From NCBI RefSeq assembly GCF_035818615.1, contig NZ_JAYKZY010000002.1, positions 1,738,501 through 1,802,500 on the forward strand: 64,000 nt of DNA, given 5' to 3'. The translations under genes were made by a program, and so were the position numbers. The notes under the pieces are model-generated. The model was given only the letters and a program-made list of their open reading frames with translations, was not told the origin of the DNA and searched no databases. How positions within the stretch are numbered: position 1 is the first letter of the stretch; each line of letters opens with the position of its first letter. Of this stretch, positions 8,196 through 17,990 are shown piece after piece. This DNA comes from Sphingobium sp. CR2-8. Lineage in GTDB: Bacteria > Pseudomonadota > Alphaproteobacteria > Sphingomonadales > Sphingomonadaceae.

Positions 8196-8270
8196 GGGCG
8201 CGTAGCTCAGCGGTAGAGCACACCCTTCACACGGGTGGGGTCACAGGTTCAATCCCTGTCGCGCCCACCA
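8196..8270 (+). tRNA. tRNA-Val(CAC)
   Basis: A 75-base cloverleaf with acceptor stem GGGCGCG / CGCGCCC, D arm GTAGCTCAGCGGTAGAGC, anticodon stem CACCC / GGGTG around loop TTCACAC (anticodon CAC, reading GUG), and T arm CAGGTTCAATCCCTG. The 3' ACCA is encoded, as the sequence ends CGCGCCCACCA. Confidence 0.97.
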
Positions 8271-8400
8271 TGATCCCGGCGATCATGGCAGGACAGATTA
8301 TTTCCCGGCATTGATCTTTTCTAATGGCTCGCGCTAAGCCTGCTGCTTCATGCGGCGCGCCCATTTCGTCTGTCTGCGCGTCGGCCGACAAAGGATCGTC

Positions 8401-10628
8401 ATGGCCCCCATTCTGAAAACCGGCGCTGCCCTCGGCGCGCTCCTGTTGCTTCCCGTTCTTCCCGCAATGGCGCAGGAAAAGCTGACGCTGGAGCGCGTCT
8501 TCGCCAGCCCCGACCTGGCAGGGCCGCAGCCGCGCGCGTTGAAATTGTCGCCCGACGGATCGCTGGTGACGCTGCTGAAACCGCGCCCGGACGAGAAGGA
8601 GCGGCTGGACCTGTGGGCGATCGACAGCCGCACGGGCGCGGAGCGGATGCTGGTGGATTCGAAGAAGACCGGCAGCGGGGCGGACCTGTCCGAAGCGGAA
8701 AAGATGCAGCGCGAACGCGATCGCAGCGTGGCGGGCAGCACGGGGATTACCAGCTATGACTGGGCGCCCGATGGGAAGAGTCTATTGGTGCCGGTCGATG
8801 GCGATCTTTATCTCGCCGGGCTGGACGGGAAGGTCACGCGGCTGACCGATACCCCCGATGGCGAGTTGAACGGCGTCGTCAGCCCCAAGGGCGGCTATGT
8901 ATCCTTCGTGCGCGGCGGCAATCTGTTTACCCAGCCGATCGGGGAACGGAACGACAGGTCACGCAGGGCGCAAGCGATACGCTGAGTTGGGGGACGGCCG
9001 AGTTCGTCGCGCAGGAGGAAATGGATCGGCGCACGGGCTATTGGTGGTCGCCCGACGATGCACGGATCGCCGTCGCGCGCGTCGATGAAAGCCCGGTCGG
9101 CATCGTCACCCGCACCGCGATCGGCGGGGAGGGGACCAAGGTCTATCAGCAGCGCTATCCCGCGGCCGGGACGCCCAACGCCATAGTCGATCTGTTCGTG
9201 ATGAAGCCCGATGGCTCAGGCCGGGTGCAGGTCGATCTAGGCGCGGACAAGGATGTCTATCTGGCCCGCGTCGACTGGTCGAAGGATGGCAGGACGCTCT
9301 ATGTCCAGCGCGAGAGCCGCGACCAGAAGCGGCTCGACCTGCTGGCGGTCGATCCCGCGACGGGCAAGGCGAAGGTTGTGCTGACCGAGACGGCGAAGAG
9401 CTGGATCAACCTGTCGAACAATTTTCATGCGTTGAAGGACGGCGGTTTGCTCTGGTGGTCGGAAAAAAGTGGCCATGGACATCTGTATCGCGTGAATGGC
9501 GGCAAGTGGACCGCGCTGACCAGCGGCGAGTGGGACGTGCGCGACGTGGTGGGCGTGGATGAGGCCAAGGGGCTGGTCTATTTCACCGGCAATCGCGAAA
9601 CGCCGCTGGAGCAGCAATTGTACGTTACATCGCTGGGGAAGCCGGGTCAGGCGCGCGCGTTGACCGCCAAAGGCTGGTGGAACGACGCGGTGATGGACGG
9701 CGCGGCGAGCCGGGTCGTGGTGACGCGGCAGAATGCGGATCAGCCCAAGCAGGTCTATCTGGCCGACAGTGGCGGCAAGCAGTTGCAATGGCTGTCGGAA
9801 AATGCGCTGACGGGCGACCATCCCTATGCGCCCTATGTCGCCAGCCATGTGAAGACGAGATTCGGCACGGTGAAGGCGGCGGACGGATCGACGCTCTACA
9901 CCAAGATCATGACGCCGAAGATGGAACCGGGGAAACGCTATCCCGTCTTCATGATCCATTATAGCGGTCCGGGTGGCGGCCGAGTGGTGACGAATACATG
10001 GTCCGGCGCGCTCAACCAATATCTGGTGGATCGGGGCTGGATCGTCTTTGCCATCGACAATCGCGGCACGCCCGATCGTGGCAAGGCGTTCGAGGATCAT
10101 CTGTATCGCGCCATGGGCACGGTGGAGGTCGAGGACCAGTTGAAGGGCGTGGAATGGCTGAAGGCCCAGTCCTTCGTCGATCCCAAGCGGATCGCGACCT
10201 TTGGCTGGTCCTATGGCGGCTATATGTCGTTGAAGCTTCTGGAAAAGGCACCGGGCGTGTTCGCCGCCGCCATCGCGGGCGCGCCGGTGACGAAATGGGA
10301 ATTGTACGACACCCATTATACCGAACGTTATCTGGGCAAGCCGCAGGACAAGCCCAGCGCCTACCCGGCGTCCGGCGCGGTGGACGAGTCAGTGAAGATC
10401 GCCGATCCGTTGCTGTTGATCCATGGCATGTCCGACGACAATGTCGTGTTCGACAATGCGACCGCGCTAATGGCCAAGATGCAGGGCGCGGCGGTGCCGT
10501 TCGAGATGATGGCCTATCCCGGCCAGACCCATCGCGTCGGCGGTCCGGGCATCAGCGTGCATCTGTGGAAGACGATCGAGGGGTTTCTGGCGCGGCACGA
10601 TGTGTCGCCGGACATCGCGTCGAAGTAA
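8401..10628 (+). pseudogene. S9 family (DPP-IV type) prolyl oligopeptidase, split by one frameshift
   Basis: A secreted or periplasmic serine peptidase of about 742 residues if the frame is repaired. ATG 8401 opens a signal peptide (MAPILKTGAALGALLLLPVL, cut near AMA-QE). An N-terminal beta-propeller follows, then the hydrolase domain with nucleophile GWSYGGYMS, an Asp in HGMSDDNVVFDN, and a His in GQTHRVGGPG. The first frame ends at 8985. The protein resumes in another frame as TERQVTQGASDTLSWGTAEF and on to the stop at 10628. One extra G in the run at 8941-8944 would join the two parts (QPIG-GTERQ). No other damage is seen, so this is either a sequencing error or a very recent lesion. DPP-IV family members remove X-Pro dipeptides. 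Confidence 0.85.
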
Positions 10629-10742
10629 TGTCGCGCGCGCAAAGCACCGCTTGCGCGCAACAAAGGGCTTGTCTCTGGACAAATGGCGCAAGGCCGCTAT
10701 GCGCCACCCCGCAAACATGTGCATTGATTGGAGTTTATAGTC

Positions 10743-11768
10743 ATGGGTTATAAGGTCGTCGTCGTGGGAGCCACCGGTAATGTGGGCCGCGAGATGCTGA
10801 CCATTCTCGCCGAGCGCGAGTTCCCTATTGACGAGATTGCGGCGGTCGCATCGTCGCGCTCGCAAGGTCTGACCATCGATTTCGGCGAGACCGGCAAAAC
10901 CATCAAATGCCAGAATATCGAACATTTCGATTTCACCGGATGGGATATCGCCCTGTTCGCGGCGGGCAGCGGCCCGACGGCCGAATATGCACCCAAGGCG
11001 GCTGCGGCCGGCTGCGTCGTGATCGACAACAGCTCGCTCTATCGCATGGACCCGGACGTGCCGCTGATCGTGCCCGAAGTGAACCCGGACGCGATCGACG
11101 GCTACAAGAAGAAGAATATCATCGCCAACCCCAACTGCTCGACCGCGCAGATGGTCGTGGCGTTGAAGCCTTTGCATGACGCGGCGAAGATCAAGCGCGT
11201 GGTCGTGTCGACCTATCAGTCGGTGTCGGGCGCGGGCAAGGCGGGCATGGACGAGCTGTTCGAGCAGAGCCGCAACATCTTCGTCGGCGATCCGGCCGAA
11301 CCCAAGAAGTTCACCAAGCAGATCGCCTTCAACGTGATCCCGCATATCGACGTGTTCCTGGACGATGGTTCGACCAAGGAAGAATGGAAGATGGTCGCGG
11401 AAACGAAGAAGATCCTCGATCCCAAAGTGAAGGTCACGGCGACCTGCGTGCGCGTGCCGGTGTTCGTCGGCCATTCGGAATCGATCAACATCGAGTTCGA
11501 GAATGAGATTTCGGCCAAGGAAGCGCAGGACATATTGCGTGAAGCGCCGGGTATCATGCTGGTCGATAAGCGCGAGGATGGCGGATATATCACGCCGATC
11601 GAATGTGTCGGCGATTTCGCAACCTTCATCAGCCGCGTGCGCGAGGATTCCACGATCGAGAATGGCATCAACCTGTGGTGCGTCAGCGACAATCTGCGCA
11701 AAGGCGCGGCGCTGAACGCGGTGCAGATCGCCGAACTGCTGGGCCGTCGTCACCTAAAAAAGGGCTGA
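10743..11768 (+). CDS. asd: Aspartate-semialdehyde dehydrogenase
   Basis: A 341-residue cytoplasmic enzyme that reduces aspartyl phosphate to aspartate semialdehyde with NADPH, feeding lysine/diaminopimelate, threonine and methionine synthesis. The NADP-binding start is MGYKVVVVGATGNVGREML, the acyl-carrying cysteine lies in IIANPNCSTAQMV, the substrate loop is STYQSVSGAGKAGMDEL, and the region CVRVPVFVGHSESI holds the catalytic His. ATG 10743 has GGAG upstream; a TTG at 10728 in frame is less likely. It stands alone after the S9 peptidase. Confidence 0.96.
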   Translation: MGYKVVVVGATGNVGREMLTILAEREFPIDEIAAVASSRSQGLTIDFGETGKTIKCQNIEHFDFTGWDIALFAAGSGPTAEYAPKAAAAGCVVIDNSSLYRMDPDVPLIVPEVNPDAIDGYKKKNIIANPNCSTAQMVVALKPLHDAAKIKRVVVSTYQSVSGAGKAGMDELFEQSRNIFVGDPAEPKKFTKQIAFNVIPHIDVFLDDGSTKEEWKMVAETKKILDPKVKVTATCVRVPVFVGHSESINIEFENEISAKEAQDILREAPGIMLVDKREDGGYITPIECVGDFATFISRVREDSTIENGINLWCVSDNLRKGAALNAVQIAELLGRRHLKKG

Positions 11769-11812
11769 GGCAGGATTGCGCTGATAGTGGTCATGACGAC
11801 GATCATGGGGCG

Positions 11813-11871
11813 CCCCGGCGAAAGCCGGGTCCAGTCCCACGCTCTCGACTGGACTCCGGCCTTTGCCGGGG
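11813..11871. repeat. REP-like compound palindrome
   Basis: Two GC-rich hairpins, CCCCGGC-GAAA-GCCGGG (11813-11829) and CCGGC-CTTT-GCCGG (11856-11870), flank an outer dyad TCCAGTC (11830-11836) / GACTGGA (11847-11853). It lies 44 bp after asd and may act as a terminator or mRNA stabiliser. Confidence 0.6.
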
Positions 11872-11940
11872 AACGGCAGAAACTATGTCGGTGTCGCTTC
11901 TTCTTTCAGTGAAAATGCTGTGATCCCCGGCGCTGTGGCG

Positions 11941-12558
11941 ATGTGGAAGGCTCTTCCGATCGCGCAGCGCCGGATGATTGTCGCACTGTCATGCGCGATT
12001 GGGCTGGCCAATGTTGCGCAACCCTATCCCGATCTTGCGCCGCTCCAACATGGGCCGACCGTCGCGCTGGTCCTGACCGCGCCGTGGCTGCTGCGGCGCT
12101 GGCCGCTTTCCACATCCGCCGTCGGCTGTATCTGGCTGTTCCTGCTGCTCCATACGTTGGGGGCGCGATGGATCTACAGCTATGTGCCCTATGACGACTG
12201 GGCGCGGGCGGTGAGCGGCCATGCTATCTCCAGCCTCTTCGGCACCACGCGCAACGGCTATGACCGGCTGGTGCATTTGGCCTTCGGGGCGCTTTTGACG
12301 CTGCCAATCGCGGAAAGCGCGCTGCGGCGTGGGGGGGTGTCGTGCGGCTGGAGCCTCGCCTTTGGCTTTGCCGCGATCGGCCTTGGCAGCGCGCTTTATG
12401 AGATATTCGAATGGCTGCTGACGATCATCGCGGCGGGCGAGACGGCGGACTATTATAATGGTCAGCAAGGCGACGTCTGGGACGCGCAGAAGGACATGGC
12501 CGCCGCGCAGGTCGGTAGCGCGCTGGCGCTAATCGTGCTCTTGCGTCGCGGGAGTTGA
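11941..12558 (+). CDS. DUF2238-type inner-membrane protein
   Basis: A 205-residue protein with about five to six hydrophobic segments (for example MIVALSCAIGLANVA, VALVLTAPWLLRRW, AVGCIWLFLLLHTLGARWIY, LVHLAFGALLTLPIAESA, LAFGFAAIGLGSALYEIFEW, VGSALALIVLL). The polar motifs YSYVPYD, RNGYDRLVHL, SALYEIFEW and the C-terminal GDVWDAQKDM resemble the YjdF/DUF2238 family, of unknown function. ATG 11941 lacks a clear ribosome site. A GTG at 11920 is a possible alternative. Confidence 0.7.
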   Translation: MWKALPIAQRRMIVALSCAIGLANVAQPYPDLAPLQHGPTVALVLTAPWLLRRWPLSTSAVGCIWLFLLLHTLGARWIYSYVPYDDWARAVSGHAISSLFGTTRNGYDRLVHLAFGALLTLPIAESALRRGGVSCGWSLAFGFAAIGLGSALYEIFEWLLTIIAAGETADYYNGQQGDVWDAQKDMAAAQVGSALALIVLLRRGS

Positions 12559-12601
12559 GGCCATATCGGCGGGCGGTCCCAGCCCAAAAGGAATTGCCGC
12601 G

Positions 12602-13363
12602 ATGACCGACCTCAAGATCGAACGCCACGACATCAAGGGGCGGGACGGATTGCCGATCGCGGTGCATGTCGTGGGAGAAGGCCGCGACCTGGTGCTGATC
12701 CACGGCTATTTCTCCAACGCCTTCACCAACTGGATACGCTATGGCCATGCCGCCAAGATGGTGGAGGCCGGGTTCCGCTTGATCCTGCCAGACTTGCGCG
12801 GCCATGGTGAAAGCGCCAAGCCGCATGATCCTGCCGCCTATCCGGCCGATGCGCTGACCGACGACAATCTGGCGCTGGTCGAGCAGATGGGGCTGACCGA
12901 CTATGATCTGGGCGGTTATTCGCTGGGCGCGCGGACGACGGTGCGTATGCTGGCGCGAGGCGCGACCCCGAGGCGCGTGATCCTGAGCGGCATGGGACTG
13001 CGCGGACTGGTCCAGACGCTGGACAATGGCGGCTATTATCGCAACGTCCTGACCAACCTTGGCACGTTCGAGCGCGGTACGTCGGAATGGATGACCGAGG
13101 CGTTCCTGAAAACGACCAAGGGCGATCCGGTTGCGTTGCTCAACATTCTCAATACGTTCGTGGATACCGACGAAGCCGTGATCGCGGGTTTCCAGCAGCC
13201 GACCGACGTGATCTGCGGCGCGGATGACGACAGCAATGGCAATGCCCGCGAACTGGCCGATGCGCTGCCCAATGGCCGTTATGTCGAGATCCCGGGCAAT
13301 CACATGAACGCCGTCACCCGCAAGGAACTGGGGCAGGCGATGGTCGATTTCCTGACCGCTTGA
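12602..13363 (+). CDS. Alpha/beta hydrolase
   Basis: A 253-residue cytoplasmic hydrolase of the alpha/beta fold. The oxyanion region is LVLIHGYFSNAFTNW, the strand before it GLPIAVHVVGEG, and LRGHGESAKPHD follows. The nucleophile Ser is in GGYSLGARTT, the acid is probably an Asp in ICGADDDSNGN, and the His is in EIPGNHMNAV. Substrate unknown. AAAGGAATTGCCGCG precedes ATG 12602, giving a fair ribosome site. It lies 43 bp after the DUF2238 gene and may be co-transcribed with it. Confidence 0.88.
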   Translation: MTDLKIERHDIKGRDGLPIAVHVVGEGRDLVLIHGYFSNAFTNWIRYGHAAKMVEAGFRLILPDLRGHGESAKPHDPAAYPADALTDDNLALVEQMGLTDYDLGGYSLGARTTVRMLARGATPRRVILSGMGLRGLVQTLDNGGYYRNVLTNLGTFERGTSEWMTEAFLKTTKGDPVALLNILNTFVDTDEAVIAGFQQPTDVICGADDDSNGNARELADALPNGRYVEIPGNHMNAVTRKELGQAMVDFLTA

Positions 13364-13417
13364 CTGTATCGCCGGAGAAAGCCACCTTCCCCGCCATACA
13401 CCGATAAGGGGAATCCC

Positions 13418-15250
13418 ATGAAAATCGCTATCTCGTTCGCCGCGCTTGCGGCCGCCCTTGTCGCTTCGCCGGCGATGGCGCAGCATGCGCCTGTCGCGGC
13501 GCCGACCGCCGCGCCGACCGCCGCCGAAGCGGATGCTTTCCTGGCCAAGGCGGAGAAGGCGCTGTTCGACCAGTCGATCATCAGCAGCCGTGCATCGTGG
13601 ATCAACGCGACCTATATTACCGACGATACCGATGCCATCGCCTCCTATTTCGGGGCGATCGATACCAAACAACGGGTCGACTATGCGCTGGAGGCGGCGA
13701 AATATGCCGCCGCACCGGGCCTGAGCGCAGAAACCACGCGCCGCCTGACGCTGCTGCGCACCGCGCTGACGCTGCCTGCACCCACGACGCCGGGCGCAGC
13801 CGAGGAACTCAACAACCTCGCGACGAAGCTCCAGTCCGCCTATGGCAAGGGGAAGGGGACGCTTAAGGGGCAGCCGATCAATGGCAGCGACATCGAAGAG
13901 CAGATGGGGGTCAATCGCAACCCCGAAGAATTGAAGGAAATGTGGGTCAGCTGGCACGACAATGTCGGCGCGCCGATGCGGGCCGATTATACCAAACTGG
14001 TAGGGATCGCCAATGCAGGGGCCAAGGAACTGGGCTTTGCTGATACCGGGGCGATGTGGCGGTCCAAATATGACATGCCCGCCGACGATTTCGCGAAGCT
14101 GACCGACAAGATCTGGGCGGAAGTGAAGCCGCTCTACGACGACCTGCATTGCTATACCCGCACCAAGCTGAACGAAAAATATGGCGATGCGGTGCAGCCC
14201 AAGACCGGGCCGATCCGTGCCGACCTGCTGGGCAATATGTGGGCGCAGGAATGGGGCAACATCTATGACGTCGTGGCTCCGGCGGGCGCGGGCGATCTGG
14301 GCTTCGACACGACCGATCTGCTCAAGGCCAAGGGCTATGACCCGGTCAAGATGGTGAAGGCGGGCGAGGGTTTCTACAGCTCGCTGGGCTTCGAGCCGTT
14401 GCCGCAGACATTCTGGGATCGGTCGCAGATCACCAAGCCGCGCGACCGCGAAGTCATCTGCCATGCGTCTGCCTGGGACTTGGACAACAAGAACGACATC
14501 CGCATCAAGATGTGCACCAAGGTGAATGGCGACGATTTCGTTACCATCCATCACGAACTGGGCCACAACTATTATCAGCGCGCCTATCAGGTACAGAAAC
14601 CGCTCTATCTGGATGGCGCCAATGATGGCTTCCATGAAGCGATCGGCGATTTCGTCGCCCTGTCGATCACGCCGGACTATCTGGTGAAGATCGGCCTGCT
14701 CGATCCATCGAAGGTGCCGGGCGCGGACAAGGATATGGGGCTGCTGCTGCGCCAGGCGATGGACAAGGTCGCCTTCCTGCCCTTCGGCCTGCTGATCGAC
14801 AAATGGCGCTGGGGCGTGTTCGACGGGTCGATCCCGCAGGGCCAGTATGAAAAGGGCTGGGACGATCTGCGGCGGCAATATCAGGGCATCGTGCCCCCGG
14901 CACCGCGCGACGAGACGAAGTTCGATGCGGGTGCGAAATACCACATTCCCGGCAACACGCCCTACACCCGTTACTTCCTGGCGCGCGTGTTGCAGTTCCA
15001 GTTCTACGAAGCGGCGTGCAAGCAGGCGGGATGGAAGGGACCGCTGCACCGCTGTTCCTTCTACGGGGACAAGGCGGTTGGCGCGAAACTGAACGCCATG
15101 CTGGAAATGGGGGCTTCCAAGCCGTGGCCCGACGCGTTGCAGGCCTTTACCGGCAGCCGCGAGATGTCGGGCAAAGCGCTGGTCAATTATTTCGCACCAT
15201 TGCAGAAGTGGTTGGTTAAACAGAATAAAGGCAAGTCTTGCGGCTGGTAA
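13418..15250 (+). CDS. M2 family (ACE-like) peptidyl-dipeptidase, exported
   Basis: A 610-residue zinc peptidase related to angiotensin-converting enzyme. A signal peptide (MKIAISFAALAAALVASPAM then AQ) sends it to the periplasm. The zinc motif HHELGH gives HExxH at residues 379-383, with the third ligand Glu in FHEAIGD about 24 residues later. DKWRWGVFDG and NTPYTRYFLARVLQFQFYEA are typical of M2 enzymes. Members remove dipeptides from peptide C-termini, which fits scavenging. AAGGGGAA precedes ATG 13418. It follows the alpha/beta hydrolase by 54 bp. Confidence 0.93.
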   Translation: MKIAISFAALAAALVASPAMAQHAPVAAPTAAPTAAEADAFLAKAEKALFDQSIISSRASWINATYITDDTDAIASYFGAIDTKQRVDYALEAAKYAAAPGLSAETTRRLTLLRTALTLPAPTTPGAAEELNNLATKLQSAYGKGKGTLKGQPINGSDIEEQMGVNRNPEELKEMWVSWHDNVGAPMRADYTKLVGIANAGAKELGFADTGAMWRSKYDMPADDFAKLTDKIWAEVKPLYDDLHCYTRTKLNEKYGDAVQPKTGPIRADLLGNMWAQEWGNIYDVVAPAGAGDLGFDTTDLLKAKGYDPVKMVKAGEGFYSSLGFEPLPQTFWDRSQITKPRDREVICHASAWDLDNKNDIRIKMCTKVNGDDFVTIHHELGHNYYQRAYQVQKPLYLDGANDGFHEAIGDFVALSITPDYLVKIGLLDPSKVPGADKDMGLLLRQAMDKVAFLPFGLLIDKWRWGVFDGSIPQGQYEKGWDDLRRQYQGIVPPAPRDETKFDAGAKYHIPGNTPYTRYFLARVLQFQFYEAACKQAGWKGPLHRCSFYGDKAVGAKLNAMLEMGASKPWPDALQAFTGSREMSGKALVNYFAPLQKWLVKQNKGKSCGW

Positions 15251-15281
15251 GCCAGAGTAAAAGTTGGTAAATGGCTGCCGT

Positions 15282-16430
15282 ATGAACGCGGCAGCCATTC
15301 TCCTATCCCTGTTATTTGGTACCGCAGCCGTAATGACCGTGGCTTTGACCGTGGCGTGGCTGCATTTTGGACGGCAAAGGCATGTCCTGACCTGGACGGC
15401 ATCTTACGCGGTCGGCATGTTGCAATGGGTGGCCAATGCGGGCGGCTTCTTCCTCAAAAGCCCCGGCTGGTTCATCGTCACCGGCATTGGACTGATCATC
15501 AGCGGTTCGCTGCTGGCGATCGGGGTGCGTCAACGGTCGGGCAAACCGTTGCGGTTGGCGGCCTTTGCCGTGCCCGCCGCGATCGCAACGATCGCCATGG
15601 CGATCTCCATCGGGTCGATCGGCAGCCAGATCATGCAGGGCGCCATCATTCCGATCTATGTCAGTGTGCTGCTCGCCGTCAGCGCCTGCTCGCTCTGGCC
15701 GAAGGGTCGGTCGTTCACGCCGCCCGAACTGGCGTTCTTCCTGGCGCTCGTGGCGTTCGTGCTGGTCCAGCTGACGCTGGCCGGATCGGCGATGATGATT
15801 CGCGGAGCCGAGAATGGCAAGGATCTGTATCGGCTGATTTTCAGTATCTTCATGCCGACCATCTATGTCGCGACCGCTGTCACCGCGGTGCTGGTGGTCG
15901 CAGGCGACCTGGCGCAACAGCTTCGCACCCAGATGCGGCATGATCCGCTGACGCAGGTGCTCAACCGCCGGGGCCTGGACGAGGCGGCTGCACGGGCGAT
16001 GGCGCTGTCGCGGCGGCATCGTCGCCCGCTGGCGCTGGTGGTGTGCGACCTGGATGGCTTCAAGGCGCTGAACGACGGTCACGGCCATATCGCGGGCGAT
16101 CAGGCGCTCAGGGGCTTTGCCCAGTTGCTCACCAATGCGGTACGACGCGGCGACGTGGTCGGGCGCATGGGCGGCGACGAGTTCGGCCTGCTGTTGATGG
16201 ACACCAACGCGACCGCCGCCGCCGAGGTGATGGAGCGTGTACGCGCCGAAGTCGGCCATCTGATGCTACCGCGCTTTCCCGAAGCATGGCTGCGCGCGAG
16301 CTTCGGCGTGTCCGAACTCGCCCCCGCCGACGCGCAGTTGGAAGATCTGGTCGCGCGCGCCGATGCGGCGCTCTATGCCGCCAAAAAGGACGGCAAGGAT
16401 CGCATCAACATCTGGCGCGACGCGGCATGA
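15282..16430 (+). CDS. Membrane diguanylate cyclase (GGDEF) with I-site
   Basis: A 382-residue protein that should make c-di-GMP. The N-terminal 210 residues hold six to seven transmembrane segments, starting at LLSLLFGTAAVMTVALTVAW. The catalytic domain begins near RHDPLTQVLNRRGLDEAA; the active site GGDEF is intact (VGRMGGDEFGLL), and RRGD five residues before it is an inhibitory I-site. A metal-binding Asp lies in LVVCDLDGFKALND. ATG 15282 was chosen over an in-frame ATG at 15264 because hydrophobic sequence begins directly after it. It is convergent with amn. The PilZ gene at 39142 could encode an effector for its product. Confidence 0.92.
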   Translation: MNAAAILLSLLFGTAAVMTVALTVAWLHFGRQRHVLTWTASYAVGMLQWVANAGGFFLKSPGWFIVTGIGLIISGSLLAIGVRQRSGKPLRLAAFAVPAAIATIAMAISIGSIGSQIMQGAIIPIYVSVLLAVSACSLWPKGRSFTPPELAFFLALVAFVLVQLTLAGSAMMIRGAENGKDLYRLIFSIFMPTIYVATAVTAVLVVAGDLAQQLRTQMRHDPLTQVLNRRGLDEAAARAMALSRRHRRPLALVVCDLDGFKALNDGHGHIAGDQALRGFAQLLTNAVRRGDVVGRMGGDEFGLLLMDTNATAAAEVMERVRAEVGHLMLPRFPEAWLRASFGVSELAPADAQLEDLVARADAALYAAKKDGKDRINIWRDAA

Positions 16431-16442
16431 CCGGCCACGCGA

Positions 16443-17897
16443 TCAGCGAAACGGCGGCTCATTGAAGGCGCGCAGCTTGCGGCTGTGCAGCTTCGCCCCT
16501 TCCTCGCGCAGCAGTTCGCAGGTCATCAGGCCGACGCGCAAATGGCTGGCGATGGCTTCTTCGTAGAAGCGGTTGGCCTGGCCGGGCAGCTTGAGTTCCC
16601 CATGGATCGGCTTGTCCGATACACACAGCAGGGTGCCGTAAGGAACGCGGAAGCGATAGCCCTGTGCGGCGATGGTGGCCGATTCCATGTCGATGCCGAC
16701 CGCGCGCGACAGGCTGAAGCGCAGGGCGGAACTGGAATAGCGCAGTTCCCAGTTGCGATCGTCGGTGGTGACGACCGTGCCGGTGCGCAGGCGGCGCTTG
16801 AAATCTTCCGGATCGCTATGGCCCAAGATCGTTTCGGCCGCCTGCGCCATGGCGACCTGCACTTCGGCGATGGCCGGCACGGGAATTTCCGGCGGCAGCA
16901 TTTCGTCCAGCACATGATCGTCGCGCAGATAGGCATGGGCCAGCACATAGTCGCCGATCCGCTGGCTGGGGCGCAGCCCGCCGCAATGGCCGATCATCAG
17001 CCAGGCTTCCGGGCGGACGACGGCCAGATGGTCGCAGATCGTCTTGGCGTTGGACGGGCCGACGCCGATATTGACCAGGGTGATGCCGCTGCGGTCCGGC
17101 GCAATCAGGTGATAGGCGGGCATCTGGTGCCTGCGCCACGCACTGTCGGCGATCATCCGCGCGGGGTCGGCGGTTTCGGGCGTGACATAGACGCCGCCCG
17201 CGCCGGACAGCGCGGTGTAACGGCTGCCCTCTCGCTGCAACTCGTCGCAGGCCCAGGCGACGAATTCATCGACATAGCGGTGATAGTTGGTGAACAGGAT
17301 ATAGCGCTGCACATGCTCGGCCGGCGTGCCGGTATAATGTTTGAGGCGCGCCAGCGAGAAATCGGTGCGCAGCCCGTCGAATAGGGCGAGCGGCCGGTCG
17401 CCATCGGCGTCGGGCGTAAAGAGGCCGTCGGCGATCTCGTCCCCGATCTCCGCCAGTTCGGTCGCGGGGAAATGGCGCGCCAGCTCGGTCGGCGGCGTGC
17501 CGTCGAGCACGCTGGTGTCCAGCCCGTCGAGCACATAGGGGAAGGGTATCTGCTGTTCGCTCAACCCCGCTTCGACATCCACGCCATAATCGCGGACGAG
17601 CAGATCGATCTGTTCGGCCAGATAGTCGGCGAACATGGCGGGCCGGGTGACCGTCGTGGCATAGCGGCCCGGTTTGGACAGGCGGGCGAAGGAGCGGCCC
17701 GGCGGCGGCGCATCGCTGTCGCCATGATAGGTGATGCGCAGTTCGGGGTAGCAGTAACGCCGGTCGGCCTTTGCGGTCGCCGGAGGCACGCTGCCGTCGC
17801 GGGCATAGGCCCGCATCGCGTCGCGCAGATTTTCGATGGATGTCTGATAGATACGGTCAAGTTGCGTGACCGTTGCGCTGCCGATGCTTTGTGTCAT
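16443..17897 (-). CDS. amn: AMP nucleosidase
   Basis: A 484-residue cytoplasmic enzyme that hydrolyses AMP to adenine and ribose 5-phosphate, tuning adenylate levels. The N-terminal half is the AMP-nucleosidase-specific domain (SIENLRDAMRAYARDG near residue 20, FADYLAEQIDLLVRDYGVDV later). The C-terminal half is a purine-nucleoside-phosphorylase fold with VNIGVGPSNAKTICDHLAV, MIGHCGGLRPSQRIGDYVLA and ESATIAAQGYRFRVPYGTLL. The length is that of E. coli Amn. It is convergent with the diguanylate cyclase gene, 12 bp between stops. Confidence 0.95.
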   Translation of the reverse strand: MTQSIGSATVTQLDRIYQTSIENLRDAMRAYARDGSVPPATAKADRRYCYPELRITYHGDSDAPPPGRSFARLSKPGRYATTVTRPAMFADYLAEQIDLLVRDYGVDVEAGLSEQQIPFPYVLDGLDTSVLDGTPPTELARHFPATELAEIGDEIADGLFTPDADGDRPLALFDGLRTDFSLARLKHYTGTPAEHVQRYILFTNYHRYVDEFVAWACDELQREGSRYTALSGAGGVYVTPETADPARMIADSAWRRHQMPAYHLIAPDRSGITLVNIGVGPSNAKTICDHLAVVRPEAWLMIGHCGGLRPSQRIGDYVLAHAYLRDDHVLDEMLPPEIPVPAIAEVQVAMAQAAETILGHSDPEDFKRRLRTGTVVTTDDRNWELRYSSSALRFSLSRAVGIDMESATIAAQGYRFRVPYGTLLCVSDKPIHGELKLPGQANRFYEEAIASHLRVGLMTCELLREEGAKLHSRKLRAFNEPPFR

Positions 17898-17990
17898 CGC
17901 CCCTTGTTACCGTCTTTGCATGACGGAAGGAAGACGCGCTGTGCAGGATGGGTGACGGATTTTAAGTCCGCCGCCCATCCTGCTGAAAAA

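Noticed and set aside
8941..8985. Programmed ribosomal frameshifting in the S9 peptidase gene.
   Set aside because: No slippery heptamer with a downstream structure is seen, and S9 peptidases are not known to use it. Two other genes show the same kind of lost base.
12425..15298. A 957-codon open frame on the minus strand opposite the hydrolase and M2 peptidase genes.
   Set aside because: It is antisense to two clear genes, rich in Arg, His and Gln with no domain. Such frames arise from the G+C-rich third positions of the real genes.
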